The position numbers and the translations under genes are program-made. This document shows positions 10,500 to 21,290 of a stretch of DNA of 64,000 nucleotides, one piece after another (positions within the stretch are counted from its first letter, which is position 1; every line of letters begins with the position of its first letter). The DNA is taken from positions 229,152 through 293,151 of the forward strand of contig NW_005202176.1 of assembly GCF_000372725.1 (NCBI RefSeq), in the 5' to 3' direction. The notes beneath the pieces were generated by a model. It did not search any database. It was not told the DNA's origin and was given only the letters and a program-made list of their open reading frames with translations. The DNA comes from Emiliania huxleyi CCMP1516 (taxonomy: Eukaryota > Haptophyta > Isochrysidales > Noelaerhabdaceae).

Positions 10500-12115
10500 A
10501 TGATACCATACCAAGCTGAAGTACCGAATCCAGCAGCCCAAACTATGTGCCTTCCCGCCTCCAGCACAGCAGACGCTACGCCGCCGCCGCCGCCGCCACC
10601 TCTGCCGCCGCCGCTGCTCGCAGCCCTCGCCGCCGGCTGGGGTGCCGGCTCAAGCTTGCGGCCAGCCCAAGAAGCGGCAATCCGCGCGGTGCTCGAGCGG
10701 CGAGACTCACTCATCGTGCAGAGCACAGGCTTCGGCAAGTCGCTCTGCTTCCAGCTCCCTGCCGCGGCGTCGCCGGGTGTCACCGTCGCCATCACTCCTC
10801 TCGTCGCCCTGGCTGCTGACCAGCTCCGCGAGTGCGGTGAGCGAGGCATCTCTGCGGCGTCGTGGTCGGCGTCGCTCGACGCGGCGGCCCGAGACGCTCT
10901 GGCGGCGGACCTGGAGGAGGAGGCGCCCGACACCAAGCTGCTCTACCTGACGCCCGAAGGGCTGCAGACGCCGCGCGTCAAGGAGATGCTGCGCAGCCTC
11001 CACGGGCGGGGCCTGCTCGCTGCATTCGCGGTCGACGAGGCGCACTGCGTCAGCCAGTGGGGGCACGACTTCCGACCGAGCTACCTCGAGATTGGCGCCA
11101 TCCGCAGCCAGCTGCCCGGCGTCCCCTTCCAAGCGCTGACGGCGACGGCGACAGACAAGGTCCGCGCGGACGTGTGCCGCTCGCTCCGCCTGGCGGACGA
11201 GGTGCGGGTCATCGGCTCGGTGGACCGGCGCAACCTCTTCTGGAGCGTCGCGAGCGGCTTCGTGAGCGACGAGGACGAGCTGGAGGACCTCTACGAGTGG
11301 CTGTGCGACCACGAGGGCAGCGGGATCATCTACTGCGCGTCGCGCAAGGGGTGCGAGACCCTCGCGACGACCCTCTCGGAGGCAGGGGTAGACGCCTCCG
11401 CCTACCACGCCGGCCTCCCGCGCGAGGCGCGCCACCCTCCCCTACCCCACGGTACCCGAACCCACCCTCCCCTGCCGCCTACCACGCCGGCCTCCCGCGC
11501 GAGGCGCGCGAGCGGCTGCAGCTCGACTTCCTCGACGGGACTGCGCGCGTGCTCGTCGCGACCATCGCCTTTGGCCTCGGCGTCAACAAGCCGGACGTGC
11601 GCTGGGTCCTGCACTGGGACCTGCCAAAGAGCCTCGCCGCGCTGGTGCAGGAGGCGGGCCGCGGAGGCAGGGACGGCGCGCCGGCCGTCTCTCGCGTGTA
11701 CGTCAACGAGCGGCGCGGCTCCGCCGACGAGCGGCGCGGCGGAGGCACCAGCGGAGGAGTGAGGCGCTACTGCGACACTCGCTCGTGCCGGCGCGACACG
11801 CTACTCGCCCACTTTGGGGAGGTGGCGTCGGCTGAGGGCGCGCGGGCCGCGCCCGAGAGCTGCTGCGACCGTTGCGCCGAGCGAGCGCTGCAGCCCTGTC
11901 CGCCGCCGCTGCCGCCAGTGCCCGTCGCCGCCGCCGGGCCGAGCGCGCTCCACGCGCCCCGCCGGCCGCCGCCGCCGCTCGGCGCGCGGCCGAACCGCCG
12001 CCCCCCGCTTGCGTCTCGCAATCCCATCGTCGCTCCGGGCGCCGCGCCTCCGTCGGCTCCCTCGGCGGCGGCGCGCCCCTTCAAGGTGCCTCGACGCGCC
12101 CCTCCGGCCGAGTGA
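10500..12115 (+). CDS. RecQ-family DNA helicase
   Basis: Exons 10500-11426 and 11504-12115 join over a 77-bp GC-AG intron to give 512 residues. Superfamily 2 motifs run in order: a Q-motif-like LRPAQEAAIRAVLERRD, Walker A (STGFGKSLCFQLPA), DEAH box with the RecQ-specific extension (AVDEAHCVSQWGHDF), ALTATAT, GIIYCASRKGCETL, VLVATIAFGLGVNKPDVR and QEAGRGGRDG. The RecQ zinc module follows: RRYCDTRSCRRDTLLAHFGE ... CCDRC. No HRDC or long C-terminal domain is present; the tail is Pro/Arg-rich. RecQ enzymes unwind DNA 3'-5' in recombination and fork repair. The start could be the later ATG at 10545. The intron is flanked by a 33-bp direct repeat (see findings). Confidence 0.92.
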
Positions 12116-13015
12116 AGGTCGGGGGGCGGCTCTCGAAGGACGGGTGCGCAGGCATCGTCCCGCCGTGCGCAAGCGCAGGCATCTTCCCGTTACAGTTGGC
12201 AGAGGTCGGACTTCATGGGCTCGAGTGCGAACGTGCGAGGGTGACGCGGGGTTGACACAGTCTTGTGCTACTTGGGTGCGGGTCGATTTTTCGGAGAAAG
12301 AGAAGAAAGAAAAGAAAGAAAACAGACAAGCCAAGGGAGGGATGGAGCCACCACGCGCACCAGCCAGGCCCAGGGAGAGGACGGCACGCGTCACGCGATT
12401 TCGAAATTTTGTTCTCGTCGGTTTCGGGAAAAAATGCTGTGATAGTGCTAGCACGCGCCAGTCCGCACCTGTGTCGAGCCTGTAGTCTGCTGTCCCGGAG
12501 ACTTCTTTTGGAGTTTTGGTTAAAATATTTTTAGTGCACTTGCCGAGCTTCGTGCCAGTGCGGGGCTGCGCGCCAGTCCCGCGCCTGCCCAAAAAAACCA
12601 GGAAGTGCCTGTCGCGTGAATCGTGTTTGTGCCACGGGTTTTTGTAAAACGTGTGTATCGCGCGCCTTGCGGGGGGGGCGCGGAAAAGAGGAACCTCTTA
12701 GCGCCATCGCCACGGTGCTGCATGCAGCGCCGGGCGACGACGGCTTACCGCCTCCCGGTCCCCCTCGGCACACCTCCGCTGCTCAATGTTTGACGGCTCG
12801 AACCCGTGAAGCTTCCCCGTGCGCGGGTTACCCCGCACACGGGTCAGCCTGCCAGCCACGTATCCACGCAAGCGTGGTCCGCGTGCATGGCATACAGGCG
12901 TCCGCCAGACAGCGCAGAGGCTAGGCGCTCGTAAAATTCTCCTCGCGGCCCCACTCACTGGTGACACTCACACTCGCTCACCGCTCACTCACCGCTCACT
13001 GCTCACGGCAACGCA
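12116..13015. other. Intergenic with dispersed repeats R1 and R5
   Basis: No gene was recognised. Positions 12293-12346 are a forward R1 copy (AAGAAAGAAAACAGACAAGC, then the GGGAGGGATGG tail). Positions 12553-12590 (GCGCGCCAGTCCCG core) match 24744-24772. The last 100 bases contain short CTCACTC runs just upstream of the next ATG. Confidence 0.5.
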
Positions 13016-13822
13016 ATGTCCGCCGCTGGCATGGGAGGCGTCATGGAAGGCCTCATTGAGAACAGCGAGAGACCCACCCTTCCAGACCCCGCCTTGATGC
13101 AGCTCGTCGCTGCGTCAGCCTCCCTTCGGCACCTGACTGGCCCGCTGGCGACAGTCACGTGGGAGGAGCTCGCTGCCGACTGCGCGCCGCCGTCCGGAGA
13201 GGTTCGGCTGGTGCGCACCGTCCTCCTGCGCCGGCTCGCTGCTCTCGGCGTGTCGCTGTCTGACCGACAAGCGTTTGCGTCCACATTCTGCGCGCTGCCT
13301 TGTCGGCCTGGAGGAGGGCCAGCGAGACCCACCACGGCTGACTGTGCTGCTGCCGCCTCCGCCGACGCCTCCGCCACCGCAGCACCGCCGGACAGCAAGC
13401 TGCCGGGCGAGGTTTCCGACGCTCTCTCCTGGAACTTTCAGCAACCCCTGCCTGCCGCCGCCACAGCTCCGCTCGAGGAGCAGCCTTACCCGCCGCCGCG
13501 CGGACAGCTCTCGGCGCCACCGCCGGCCCCGCCGTCACAAGACCGTGTCACGGCGGAGGCTGCCCGAGCCCTCTCTGGCTCGCTGAGCAGCCTGTTCGCG
13601 ATGCTTGAGGAGCGCGACGAGGAGTTGAGGAGGCTGCGCGGGCAGCTCGAGCTGAGCCAGCGGCGGGGCCGCAAGCTGCAAGCGCTGCTCAACGAGGCGT
13701 ACGATAAGGAGGCGGCGTCCATCATCGATGCCGCCCTCAAGGGCACGCAGCAGATTCTGACAGCACAGGCGGCTGCCGGCTGCGGCAACGATCGGCCGCT
13801 TGATGCGTTGGACATGCCATAG
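13016..13822 (+). CDS. Hypothetical protein with C-terminal coiled coil
   Basis: A single frame of 268 residues from an ATG; not recognised. Residues 25-95 are a compact, mixed hydrophobic segment (LMQLVAASASLRHLTGPL, LVRTVLLRRLAALGVSLSD) that looks folded. Residues ~95-180 are Ala/Pro-rich linker. Residues ~180-235 form a charged helix with heptad character (SLFAMLEERDEELRRLRGQL, RRGRKLQALLNEAYDKEAAS), a likely dimerising coiled coil. There are no membrane span and no signal peptide. Confidence 0.5.
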   Translation: MSAAGMGGVMEGLIENSERPTLPDPALMQLVAASASLRHLTGPLATVTWEELAADCAPPSGEVRLVRTVLLRRLAALGVSLSDRQAFASTFCALPCRPGGGPARPTTADCAAAASADASATAAPPDSKLPGEVSDALSWNFQQPLPAAATAPLEEQPYPPPRGQLSAPPPAPPSQDRVTAEAARALSGSLSSLFAMLEERDEELRRLRGQLELSQRRGRKLQALLNEAYDKEAASIIDAALKGTQQILTAQAAAGCGNDRPLDALDMP

Positions 13823-14123
13823 GTAGAGCCGTAGTTGTTGGGGAGCCCCACTGTTGTTCTGTTGTTACTGTTAACACTAGCAACACTGTTAAGCTCCCGT
13901 TTGGCAGGAGGCTACCCCGCGGCGCGCCGCGCTCGGGGGGCTCTGGGGGGCCTCCTTTCTCCCCAGCCCGCTGTCTCCGCCCGCAGCGAGGGGACCGAGC
14001 CCGGTAGCCCGCTAGTCGTCTGCTGTCTGGCCGGTTTTTTTGCGGTATCTTGATGTATCTCTCCATATCTGACCGATCCCGGTAGTGGCCACCGGAAACG
14101 GACTATACGCGGCACCCGCGCTC

Positions 14124-14900
14124 GTAAGAGGTGGCTGGCGCCCTGAGGCGGCATTTGGTGGCGTGGGGAGTGCGGAACGCTACTGGCGGCGTGACAGGGG
14201 GCCTCTCTCGGCTGAGTGTGCCGCCCATCGGCACGCGGGTGCGCAGACGACATCGCGACTCTGCCCGCTCGCTCGACCCTTTTGCCGCTAGAGGGCGCCG
14301 GCCGCGTGTAAGAGGTGGCTGGCGCCCTGAGGCGGCATTTGGTGGCGTGGGGAGTGCGGAACGCTACTGGCGGCGTGACAGGGCCTCTCTCAGCGGAGTG
14401 TGCCGCCCATCGGCACGCGGGTGCGCAGACATCGCGCGACTCTGCCCGCTCGCTCGACCCTTTTGCCGCTAGAGGGCGCCGGCCGCGTGTAAGAGGTGGC
14501 TGGCGCCCTGAGGCGGCATTTGGTGGCGTGGGGAGTGCGGAACGCTACTGGCGGCGTGACAGGGCCTCTCTCAGCGGAGTGTGCCGCCCATCGGCACGCG
14601 GGTGCGCAGACATCGCGCGACTCTGCCCGCTCGCTCGACCCTTTTGCCGCTAGAGGGCGCCGGCCGCGTGTAAGAGGTGGCTGGCGCCCTGAGGCGGCAT
14701 TTGGTGGCGTGGGGAGTGCGGAACGCTACCGGCGGCGTGACAGGGCCTCTCTCGGTTGCGTGTGCCGCCCATCGGCACGCGGGTGCGCGGGTGCGCAGAC
14801 ATCGCGACTCTCCCGCTCGCTTGACCCTTTTGCCGCGAGAGGGCGCCGGCCGGGTGTAAGAGGTGGCTGGCACCCTGAGGCGGCATTTGGTGGGGTCGGC
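14124..14900. repeat. 181-186-bp tandem satellite, four full units
   Basis: Units start at GTAAGAGGTGGCTGG at 14124, 14308, 14489, 14670 and 14856, spacings 184, 181, 181 and 186. Each holds GCGGCATTTGGTGGCGTGG, the CCCATCGGCACGCGGGTGCG block and a TTTTGCCGCTAGAGGGCGCC end. Units 2 and 3 are almost identical. The array stops within the fifth unit, immediately before the telomere-like repeats. Confidence 0.9.
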
Positions 14901-15259
14901 GTGCGGGGCTGAGTCTTACTCGTCGGCGCTGGGGCCAGATTCCAGCGCAGAACTCTGCAACGCTGGCATATAGACCCAACAAGACTAACCCTAACCCTAA
15001 CTAACCCTAACCCTAGCCCTAGCCCTAACACCCTAACCCTAACACCCTAACCCTAACCCTAGGTCAGCGTACGGGGCTGAGTCTTACTCGTCGGCGCTGG
15101 GGCCAGACCCCAGCGCAGAACCCTGCAACGCTGGCATATACAGACACAACAAGACTAATTTTAACCCTAACCCTAACCCTAACCCTAACCCTAACCCTAA
15201 CCCTAACCCGAACCCGAACCCGAACCCGAACCCGAACCCGAACCCGAACCCGAACCCGA
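14896..15259. repeat. Interstitial telomere-like repeats with duplicated flank
   Basis: CCCTAA-type repeats run at 14984-15062 (mixed with CCCTAG and CCCTAACA variants) and at 15161-15206. They pass into nine degenerate CCCGAA units at 15207-15259. Before each array sits a copy of a ~93-base segment (14896-14983 and 15063-15160) containing GGGGCTGAGTCTTACTCGTC. CCCTAA/TTAGGG is the usual telomere repeat of haptophytes, so this is either subtelomeric sequence or a telomere scar inside the assembly. Confidence 0.85.
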
Positions 15260-15504
15260 CCGGACCTGTGGACCGGACCCCTAACTCCACACCGCAAATT
15301 TGAAAGATCTTGATGAAAATCAGGGGCCCGACCGCAAATTTCTCCAAAATTTTCGCAGGCGCTCCGCGCCTGCAGATTTTGATTTTGAAAGAAATTAAGT
15401 AAAATTGCCTATTAAATTGGGGGCTGGGCCAAGCGCTCTCTGCGCGCTCTCTAGAGTACCCCTGCCGCGCCTCGCCGCCGCCTCGGCCTGCGAGTGCGAC
15501 GCGC

Positions 15505-15663
15505 GGACGGTGTAAACTGTATTATCACTTATCAGTCACCTTTGCCACCGTCGCGCAACCATACGCTTTAACCCTTTATCCCCCTCATCCGCCCCCGCGG
15601 ATCCGGAATTGCGACACGCCGACGGGTGGCATAAGGTGACTGATAGTGGTACACACCGTCGCA
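15505..15663. mobile_element. Short foldback element
   Basis: The left arm contains TATCAGTCACCTTTGCCA (15530-15548). The right arm has its complement TGGCATAAGGTGACTGATA (15627-15646). Outside these, GACGGTGT on the left pairs with ACACCGTC on the right. The whole palindrome is about 160 bp with no coding capacity, consistent with a MITE or hairpin element. Confidence 0.45.
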
Positions 15664-15782
15664 GCCTCTGGCTCACAACTCGATCAATACAGAATAGCAA
15701 AACACACACACCACAAACCTGAACGGGCACACACCAGCGTCTGCCCCACGGACGACGGAGATACCGCGCCGGCAACCACGCG

Positions 15783-15783
<1 letters not shown>

Positions 15784-15868
<85 letters not shown>
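15784..15868. repeat. Long (CA)n microsatellite
   Basis: About 42 uninterrupted CA dinucleotides lie just downstream of the PI4-kinase stop codon. The open frames through it are trivial Cys-Val or His-Thr repeats. Confidence 0.95.
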
Positions 15869-15870
<2 letters not shown>

Positions 15871-15933
15871 ACACATGCCAGAACATCTCACGAAAACGTC
15901 CGTCAGGGGCCACGCCGGCTTCTGGGCCGCGGC

Positions 15934-18900
15934 TCAGTAGCGGATGCCGAGGCAGCACCACTGGTAGCAGTCGTACCTACAGCAAAAAGGCCTCCCGGGA
16001 TCACACCCGCTGCAGTGGCGAGCACGCACCCGCACGCGCAGAGACGCACGTGCGCGTGCGCCAGTGGTCGAGGGACTCGGAGACGAGGCTCGCGGCGAAC
16101 CGCGCCGCCTGCACCTCCGAGTCGTGCGGCCGGAAGCGCTGACGCATCGCGTCGATCGACGCCTCCCCGGCGCGGAAGCAAGGCAGCGAGCCGCCGGTGG
16201 CGTGGTAGGCGGCGGCGACGGAGAGGAGGAGCTCCTCGCGGTGGCGGCGCGCCTCGAGGTAGCCGCGCACGACGAGCAGCCGAAAGTAGGCGAACCACGG
16301 CGACGACGCGCCGCCCATCACCTCGACCCACTCGCGCGTGAGCTTGAAGGGCGCAGACTCGAAGCCGATGTTTTTGCCGGGCGAGTTGGAGAGGAGGAAG
16401 CCAAAGTCGATGTGGACGACGGAGCCGTCGGCGCGCAGCAGGATGTTGCCGTTGTGCCGGTCCTTGATCTGGAGGAGGTAGCACGCGACAGAGTACGCGG
16501 CGCTGGACTGCACGAAGTTGCGCCGGGCGGCATAGAAGGCGCGCGAGGAGGGGCCGCCGTAGCGCGCGCGGAAGAAGGCGGCGAGCGAGGAGAAGGAGGC
16601 GGTCTTGCAGATGCCGTCGAGCGACTTTGCGTCGGGGACGACCTCGATGAGCCCGGCGGTGGCCGAGGTTGCGAGGATCGTGTACGGGAAGAGGCGGAGC
16701 GGCATGCGCGCGCTGCTCCAGACGCGGCCGAGCTGGGCGATGAAGGAGACGGCGAGCTGCTCCTGCGAGGCGGCGGGGGCGGAGGGGGCGGGGTGGGGAG
16801 CGGGCGAGGAGAGGCGACGGACGCGCGGGCGGAGCAGCCGCTCCTGCAGAAGCTCGTCGTCCGCCTTGACGATCATCGCAAAGAGGCGCCAGCCTGGCTC
16901 ACCGCCCCGCGGCGACGCAGCGCGCAGCCGGTCGACCCGCTGCGACCAGAGCTCGCCGAAGCCCTCCTCTGGGGAGTAGGCGCCAAGCCCAAGCCCGCCG
17001 CCCTCCTCCTCGCCGCTGTGCGGGCTGCCTTGCTCGTCGACGCCTCCCGCTGGCGGGGGGGGCGGGGGCCGCGCGTCGCCGTGCGGGCCGGCGGCCGGCG
17101 GCAGGGCGTGAGAGGAGCTTCCGGCGAAGCCGGGCAGCGGCGCCATGGCGGTCGGCGAGAGTTCGTCAGAGTCGGAGAGGAGGGAGACCTGGAGGAGAGG
17201 GGCGGGGCGAGGGGGCGATCGGAGGGGATCAGAAAGGGGGGGGGGGGGGGGCGGAGGCGGTCTTGGGGGCCGGGGGGGAGGGAAGGGGAGGGGAGGGAGG
17301 AGGCGCCTTGAGCTGCTTCTCGCTCAGCTTGAGCCGAGGAGGAACTCCTCGCCGCCGCCCCGACCCGCTGCCGCTGCCGCTGCCGGCGTCGGCCGCCGAT
17401 GCGCCCGCCGAGGCAGCGGGCCACGCCCCCGCGGCAGGCGCCGGCAGCCCGGAAAGGATCGGCTCCAGGCGCGGAGGCTCCAAAGCGCTCGACGAAGCGG
17501 CTGCCGCATCACCGCGCTCTCCGGCGCCCTCCCCGCTTGCTGCACCGCCGTGGTTCGCGCTGGAGGTGGCCGCCGCCTGGCCGCCCGTGCCGCCGCTGCC
17601 GACAGCGCGCAGCCCCTTTCCGCTGTTGGAGTGGTGGCGGCGCCGGCGCTGCCGCTCGGCGTCCGAATCAGACCACGGCTGTCTCTGCTGCCGGCGCAGC
17701 AACCGACGCTCGCCGTGAGAGCCGGCGTCGGTCCTCGCCGGAGAGAGCGCCGGCAGCTGCAGTGGCAGAGCGTCGCCGCCGCGGCGAGCCAAGGACAGCT
17801 CGTTCTGCAGGTCGGCGTCCGACGACTGCGTCTCAGAGTCGGACGCCTCGCCCGGCAATCGGGCGTGGCGCGCCCCGCCGCCACCGCACCCGGCAAAGCC
17901 GCGCCCGTCGGAGCCGACCGCGGTGAAGACCTCGCCCAACCGCTCCGTGAGGCGCCGCAGAGGGTACGACGCCGCGCGCGTCTCGAGCCGCTGCCCGTGA
18001 GACACGACCGCCTCTGCCGACCGGCCGCGCGCGTAGCTGCTCGAGCTGCTCGGGCCGTCGTAGCTTGGCCCGTCGGAGCTCAACGCGAGCTCGAGCGGCT
18101 CGCAGCTGGAGGCGCCGGCCGACGCCTCGCCAAAGTCCTCCAGCGGCGCCTCGCTTGGCGCCAGGTCGCACGAGTTCGCCCCTCCCGGAAGAAGCGCGGC
18201 CACAGCCTCCCTGCCAGCCGCGCCGCTGCGTCGCCGCCGCTGCCGCCGCGCCGCCGCCGCCCGCCCCAAGCCGGCGGCGCGGCTGTCGGCGCCGGCGCGC
18301 GGCGTCCCCCTGTCTCGCGCCTCTCCAACTGCGGCGAGGGCGCGCCCCGCCACCTGCTTCGTCACCTCAGCGGCCGCGGAAGCGAAGCGCGATCCGGCGG
18401 CCGCCGCGCGCTGCGCCGTCGTCGTCGCGGCGAGGCGGTGCGCGCCCTGCGCCGCCTTCTCGGCCAGGTGTGAGGCCCGCCGGAGCAGCGCGCCGCGCGG
18501 CGTGGGCGACTGCTCCTCGCTGCCCGGCTCGCAGAGCAGCTCCACAAAGACGAGGTACGGCGCGCGCTCCTTTGTCGAGAGCACGACCGCCTATTCACGG
18601 CGTGCGCTGTGAAGAGACGCCGCTCCCGCGCGCCTGCATCCTCTGCCGCGAGGAATGAGGGGCCTCGTCCTCGACGAAGCGGAGCACCTTGTGCGGCGGG
18701 TCCGAGGCGGGGAGGAGCGGGATGAAGGGCGACCACCCGCCCGGCTGGGCGGCGCGCTCGCGCAGTTCCTCATTGAGTCTCGCCAGCTCGTCCTTGAGTG
18801 CTCCGGCGCGCAGGGGGCGGTCGAAGTGCTTGAGCCGCTCGGCGACACCGGTGAGGTCGGCGACGAAAGCGAGCTGCTCCGCAAAGGCCTGGCGAGCAGG

Positions 18901-19218
18901 GAGAGGGGTTCAGGTGAGGGGACGGGCGGCGGCCGATCGGTGGGAGAGACCCCCCCCGCCCCCCCAAAGCACAGCTTCAGCCGGAGGTGAACCTGTGTTT
19001 GGCTGATCATGAGTCTAAGACTCTGTTTATCGGCTGCGCGCGCCTCAGCTCGCTCATCGTCGGTCGCCCCTCTACTCACCCCGCTCTCCGTCCGCCGCCC
19101 GACAGCCGAGCAAGCGCCCACGGAGCTCACGCCGCCGTCCGACTCATCCGACGCAGCGCCACCGCCGTCGTCTCCCCCCCCGCCGCCGCCGCCGCCGCCC
19201 CCCTCCCCGCCCCCGCCC

Positions 19219-19266
<48 letters not shown>

Positions 19267-21290
19267 AGCGAGGAGACGTCTCGGATCAGGCCGGCGGCGT
19301 GGCAGACTCGGAGGCGGAGCGCGCCGGCGTAGTCTGCCCGCGCGGCGGCGTGCGCCAGCGCCTGCTGCTGCGACGCGTGCTGCTGCGAGCCACCCACCCC
19401 CCCGAGCGAGGGGCGGCGCGAGTGGCCGTGTCCTCCCCCGGACGGCGTGGCCGGCCTCGAGCCCGGCCTCGAGCCCGGCCTAAGGTGATGTCCCGGACAT
19501 GTCATGGACGTGTCCCGGACATGCCTCGATCCAGCCCTCGAGCCCGGCCGGCTCCGCGAGGAATGGCCGGCGGGCTGGTCGCAAGAGGGGCCGCCGGCCG
19601 CGTCGAGCGCGCGGCCGGCGGTCGCCGCCCTCCGGATCGGGGAGGGGAGGGACACCTTGCGGCGCGGCAGCTGCGGCACGGCCGAGGCAGGCAGCTGCGG
19701 CACGGCCGAGGCAGGCAGCTGCGGCACGGCCGAGGCAGGCAGCTCCTCCATAGACATGACGCGGCCTCGCTCTTGCGCCTCGGGGGCGGAGGCTGGTCCG
19801 GCGTGGTGCGGCAGCAGCGGCTGCAGCTGCGACGGCGCCGCGACGACAGGGACGGGGACGGGCGCAGGGAGCGGGCCCGGCGAAGGAGCGGGCTCCCCCC
19901 CCTCCGCTCCAAACGCCGGCGGCGTCGACGGGGCAGCAAGCGGCGGCACTCCGAGCGGCGGGGTGCCCGGAGCCGGGACAGCGGCCGCCAAGTTGTGCTG
20001 GCCCTCCCCCCGCTCGCCCCCCCCCTCCTCCGTCGCCCCTGCCGCGGCTGCCGCCCCCCCGCCCCCCGCCCCGCCCCCCGCCCCGCCCCCCGCCTCTGAG
20101 GCGGAGACGGCGTCGCTCATGTTGCTGCTGAAGCGGCCCGGCGCCGAGACGCCCTCGCCACCCTCCCCCTCGCCCCCCTCCCCCTTCTCCGCCCGCGGCA
20201 GCTCCGTCCCGGCGGCCAGCGCCGCCTCTTCGTCCTCGTGCGCCGACACCGCCGCAGCCATCAGCGCGCGCGCGCGTGGAGAGGCGAGCTGCAGCAGCGA
20301 CGGCGCAGACACGACCCGCTGCACGCCGGGCGGAGAGAAGGCGGAGGAGGAGGCGGGGCCGCCCGCGCCGGGCTGCGCAAGCAGCAGCCAGTAGAGCTGC
20401 AGCGCGAACCGCGGCGAGCCGCCGCAGAAGCGCAGCAGCGTCGCCTGCGAGGAAAAGAGGCGGCGGGGCGGAGCGGTGAGGAGGAAGGGCGGACGGCGGT
20501 GGGCAGCAGCTGGCGGCGGCTCCTCGAGCGACGCGGCGGCGGCGCGCGCGAGCCGTTCAGCGTCGGCGGCACGCCTGCCGCCCGGCGGGAGGTGTCATGG
20601 GGGGGGGGGGGGGAGACGGGAGGGGTAGCGGTCCCAAGGCGGAGGCCGAGGGCCATGCGGCGCGTCTCTTTAGCGGCTGGGCGGCGCGCGCCCGTCCGAC
20701 GAGGGAGGCGGCGGGAGCGGCGCGGGGCGCGGCGAGTGGCCGAGCATCCCCGAGGCGGCGTGCGGGTGCGCGGTCCCGTCCACCGCAGCGGACGCGTGGT
20801 GCACAATCAGAAAGCCCGCCAGCTGAGGCAGGATCGCAAAGAGCGCCGCCGGCTGCGCCGCCATCAGCCGCACGAGCCGCCCGCCGACGTCGGCGTGCAT
20901 CGGGTCGAACTCTCCGCCCCACAGCTGCGCCACAATCGCGTGCGCCTCTGCCCACACGCCGCTCCGCCTCAGCCCAACGCCGCTGCCGCGCCCACCGCCA
21001 CCTCCGCCGCCGGGAGGGCTCGGCCCGCCTCCGGTGAGGCCGAGGGCGGTGGAGGAGTAGCCCGCGGCGGGTGGCGGAGGGCCGGTAGGACTGGTGGCGC
21101 CGGCGACCCACCCGCGGATCGTCGACATCGCCGGTGATCCCAGAGGCCACGCCTCTGACGACTCGGCCTCACCGCTCGCGCCTCGCCTCCGGCGCGCCAG
21201 CGGAGCGAGCATCGGACGGGAGGCTGAGAGCGGCAGCGGCCCCTCATCGTCTGCGTCGGCAGGCTGGAGCGGCGGAGTGGGAGCGATCAT
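15934..21290 (-). CDS. Phosphatidylinositol 4-kinase, type III beta class
   Basis: Seven exons (20784-21290, 18993-20444, 18664-18888, 17307-18590, 16050-17188, 15934-15976 plus the joins between) are frame-consistent and give ~1,549 residues. The N-terminal exon carries the lipid-kinase-unique helical domain (ILPQLAGFLIVHH; RFALQLYWLLLA). Exon three gives LARLNEELRERAAQ ... HKVLRFVEDE, joined to AVVLSTKERAPYLVFVELL (human AVVLNSKDKAPYLIYVEVL). The catalytic domain has CYLLQIKDRHNGNILL, the metal-binding VHIDFGFLLSNSPG and FKLTREWVEVMGG. The last exon adds YDCYQWCCLGIRY. Two introns use GC donors (17189-17306, 18591-18663). The enzyme makes PI4P at the Golgi. It is longer than animal PI4KB (~800) because of Pro/Gly/Ser low-complexity inserts. 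Confidence 0.88.

Noticed and set aside
10862-11434. Overlapping alternative frame in front of the RecQ second exon
   Set aside because: Only the part after 11504 is real helicase sequence. The earlier part is a shadow of exon one in another frame.
15536-15891. Open frames made of Cys-Val or Thr-His repeats
   Set aside because: They are translations of the CA microsatellite.
17145-18473. Long plus-strand Arg/Ala-rich frames across the PI4-kinase exons
   Set aside because: These are antisense shadows. The minus strand reads recognisable kinase sequence with consistent splice phases.
18998-19270. Poly-proline protein on the plus strand
   Set aside because: It is the complement of the poly-glycine tract of the PI4-kinase exon.
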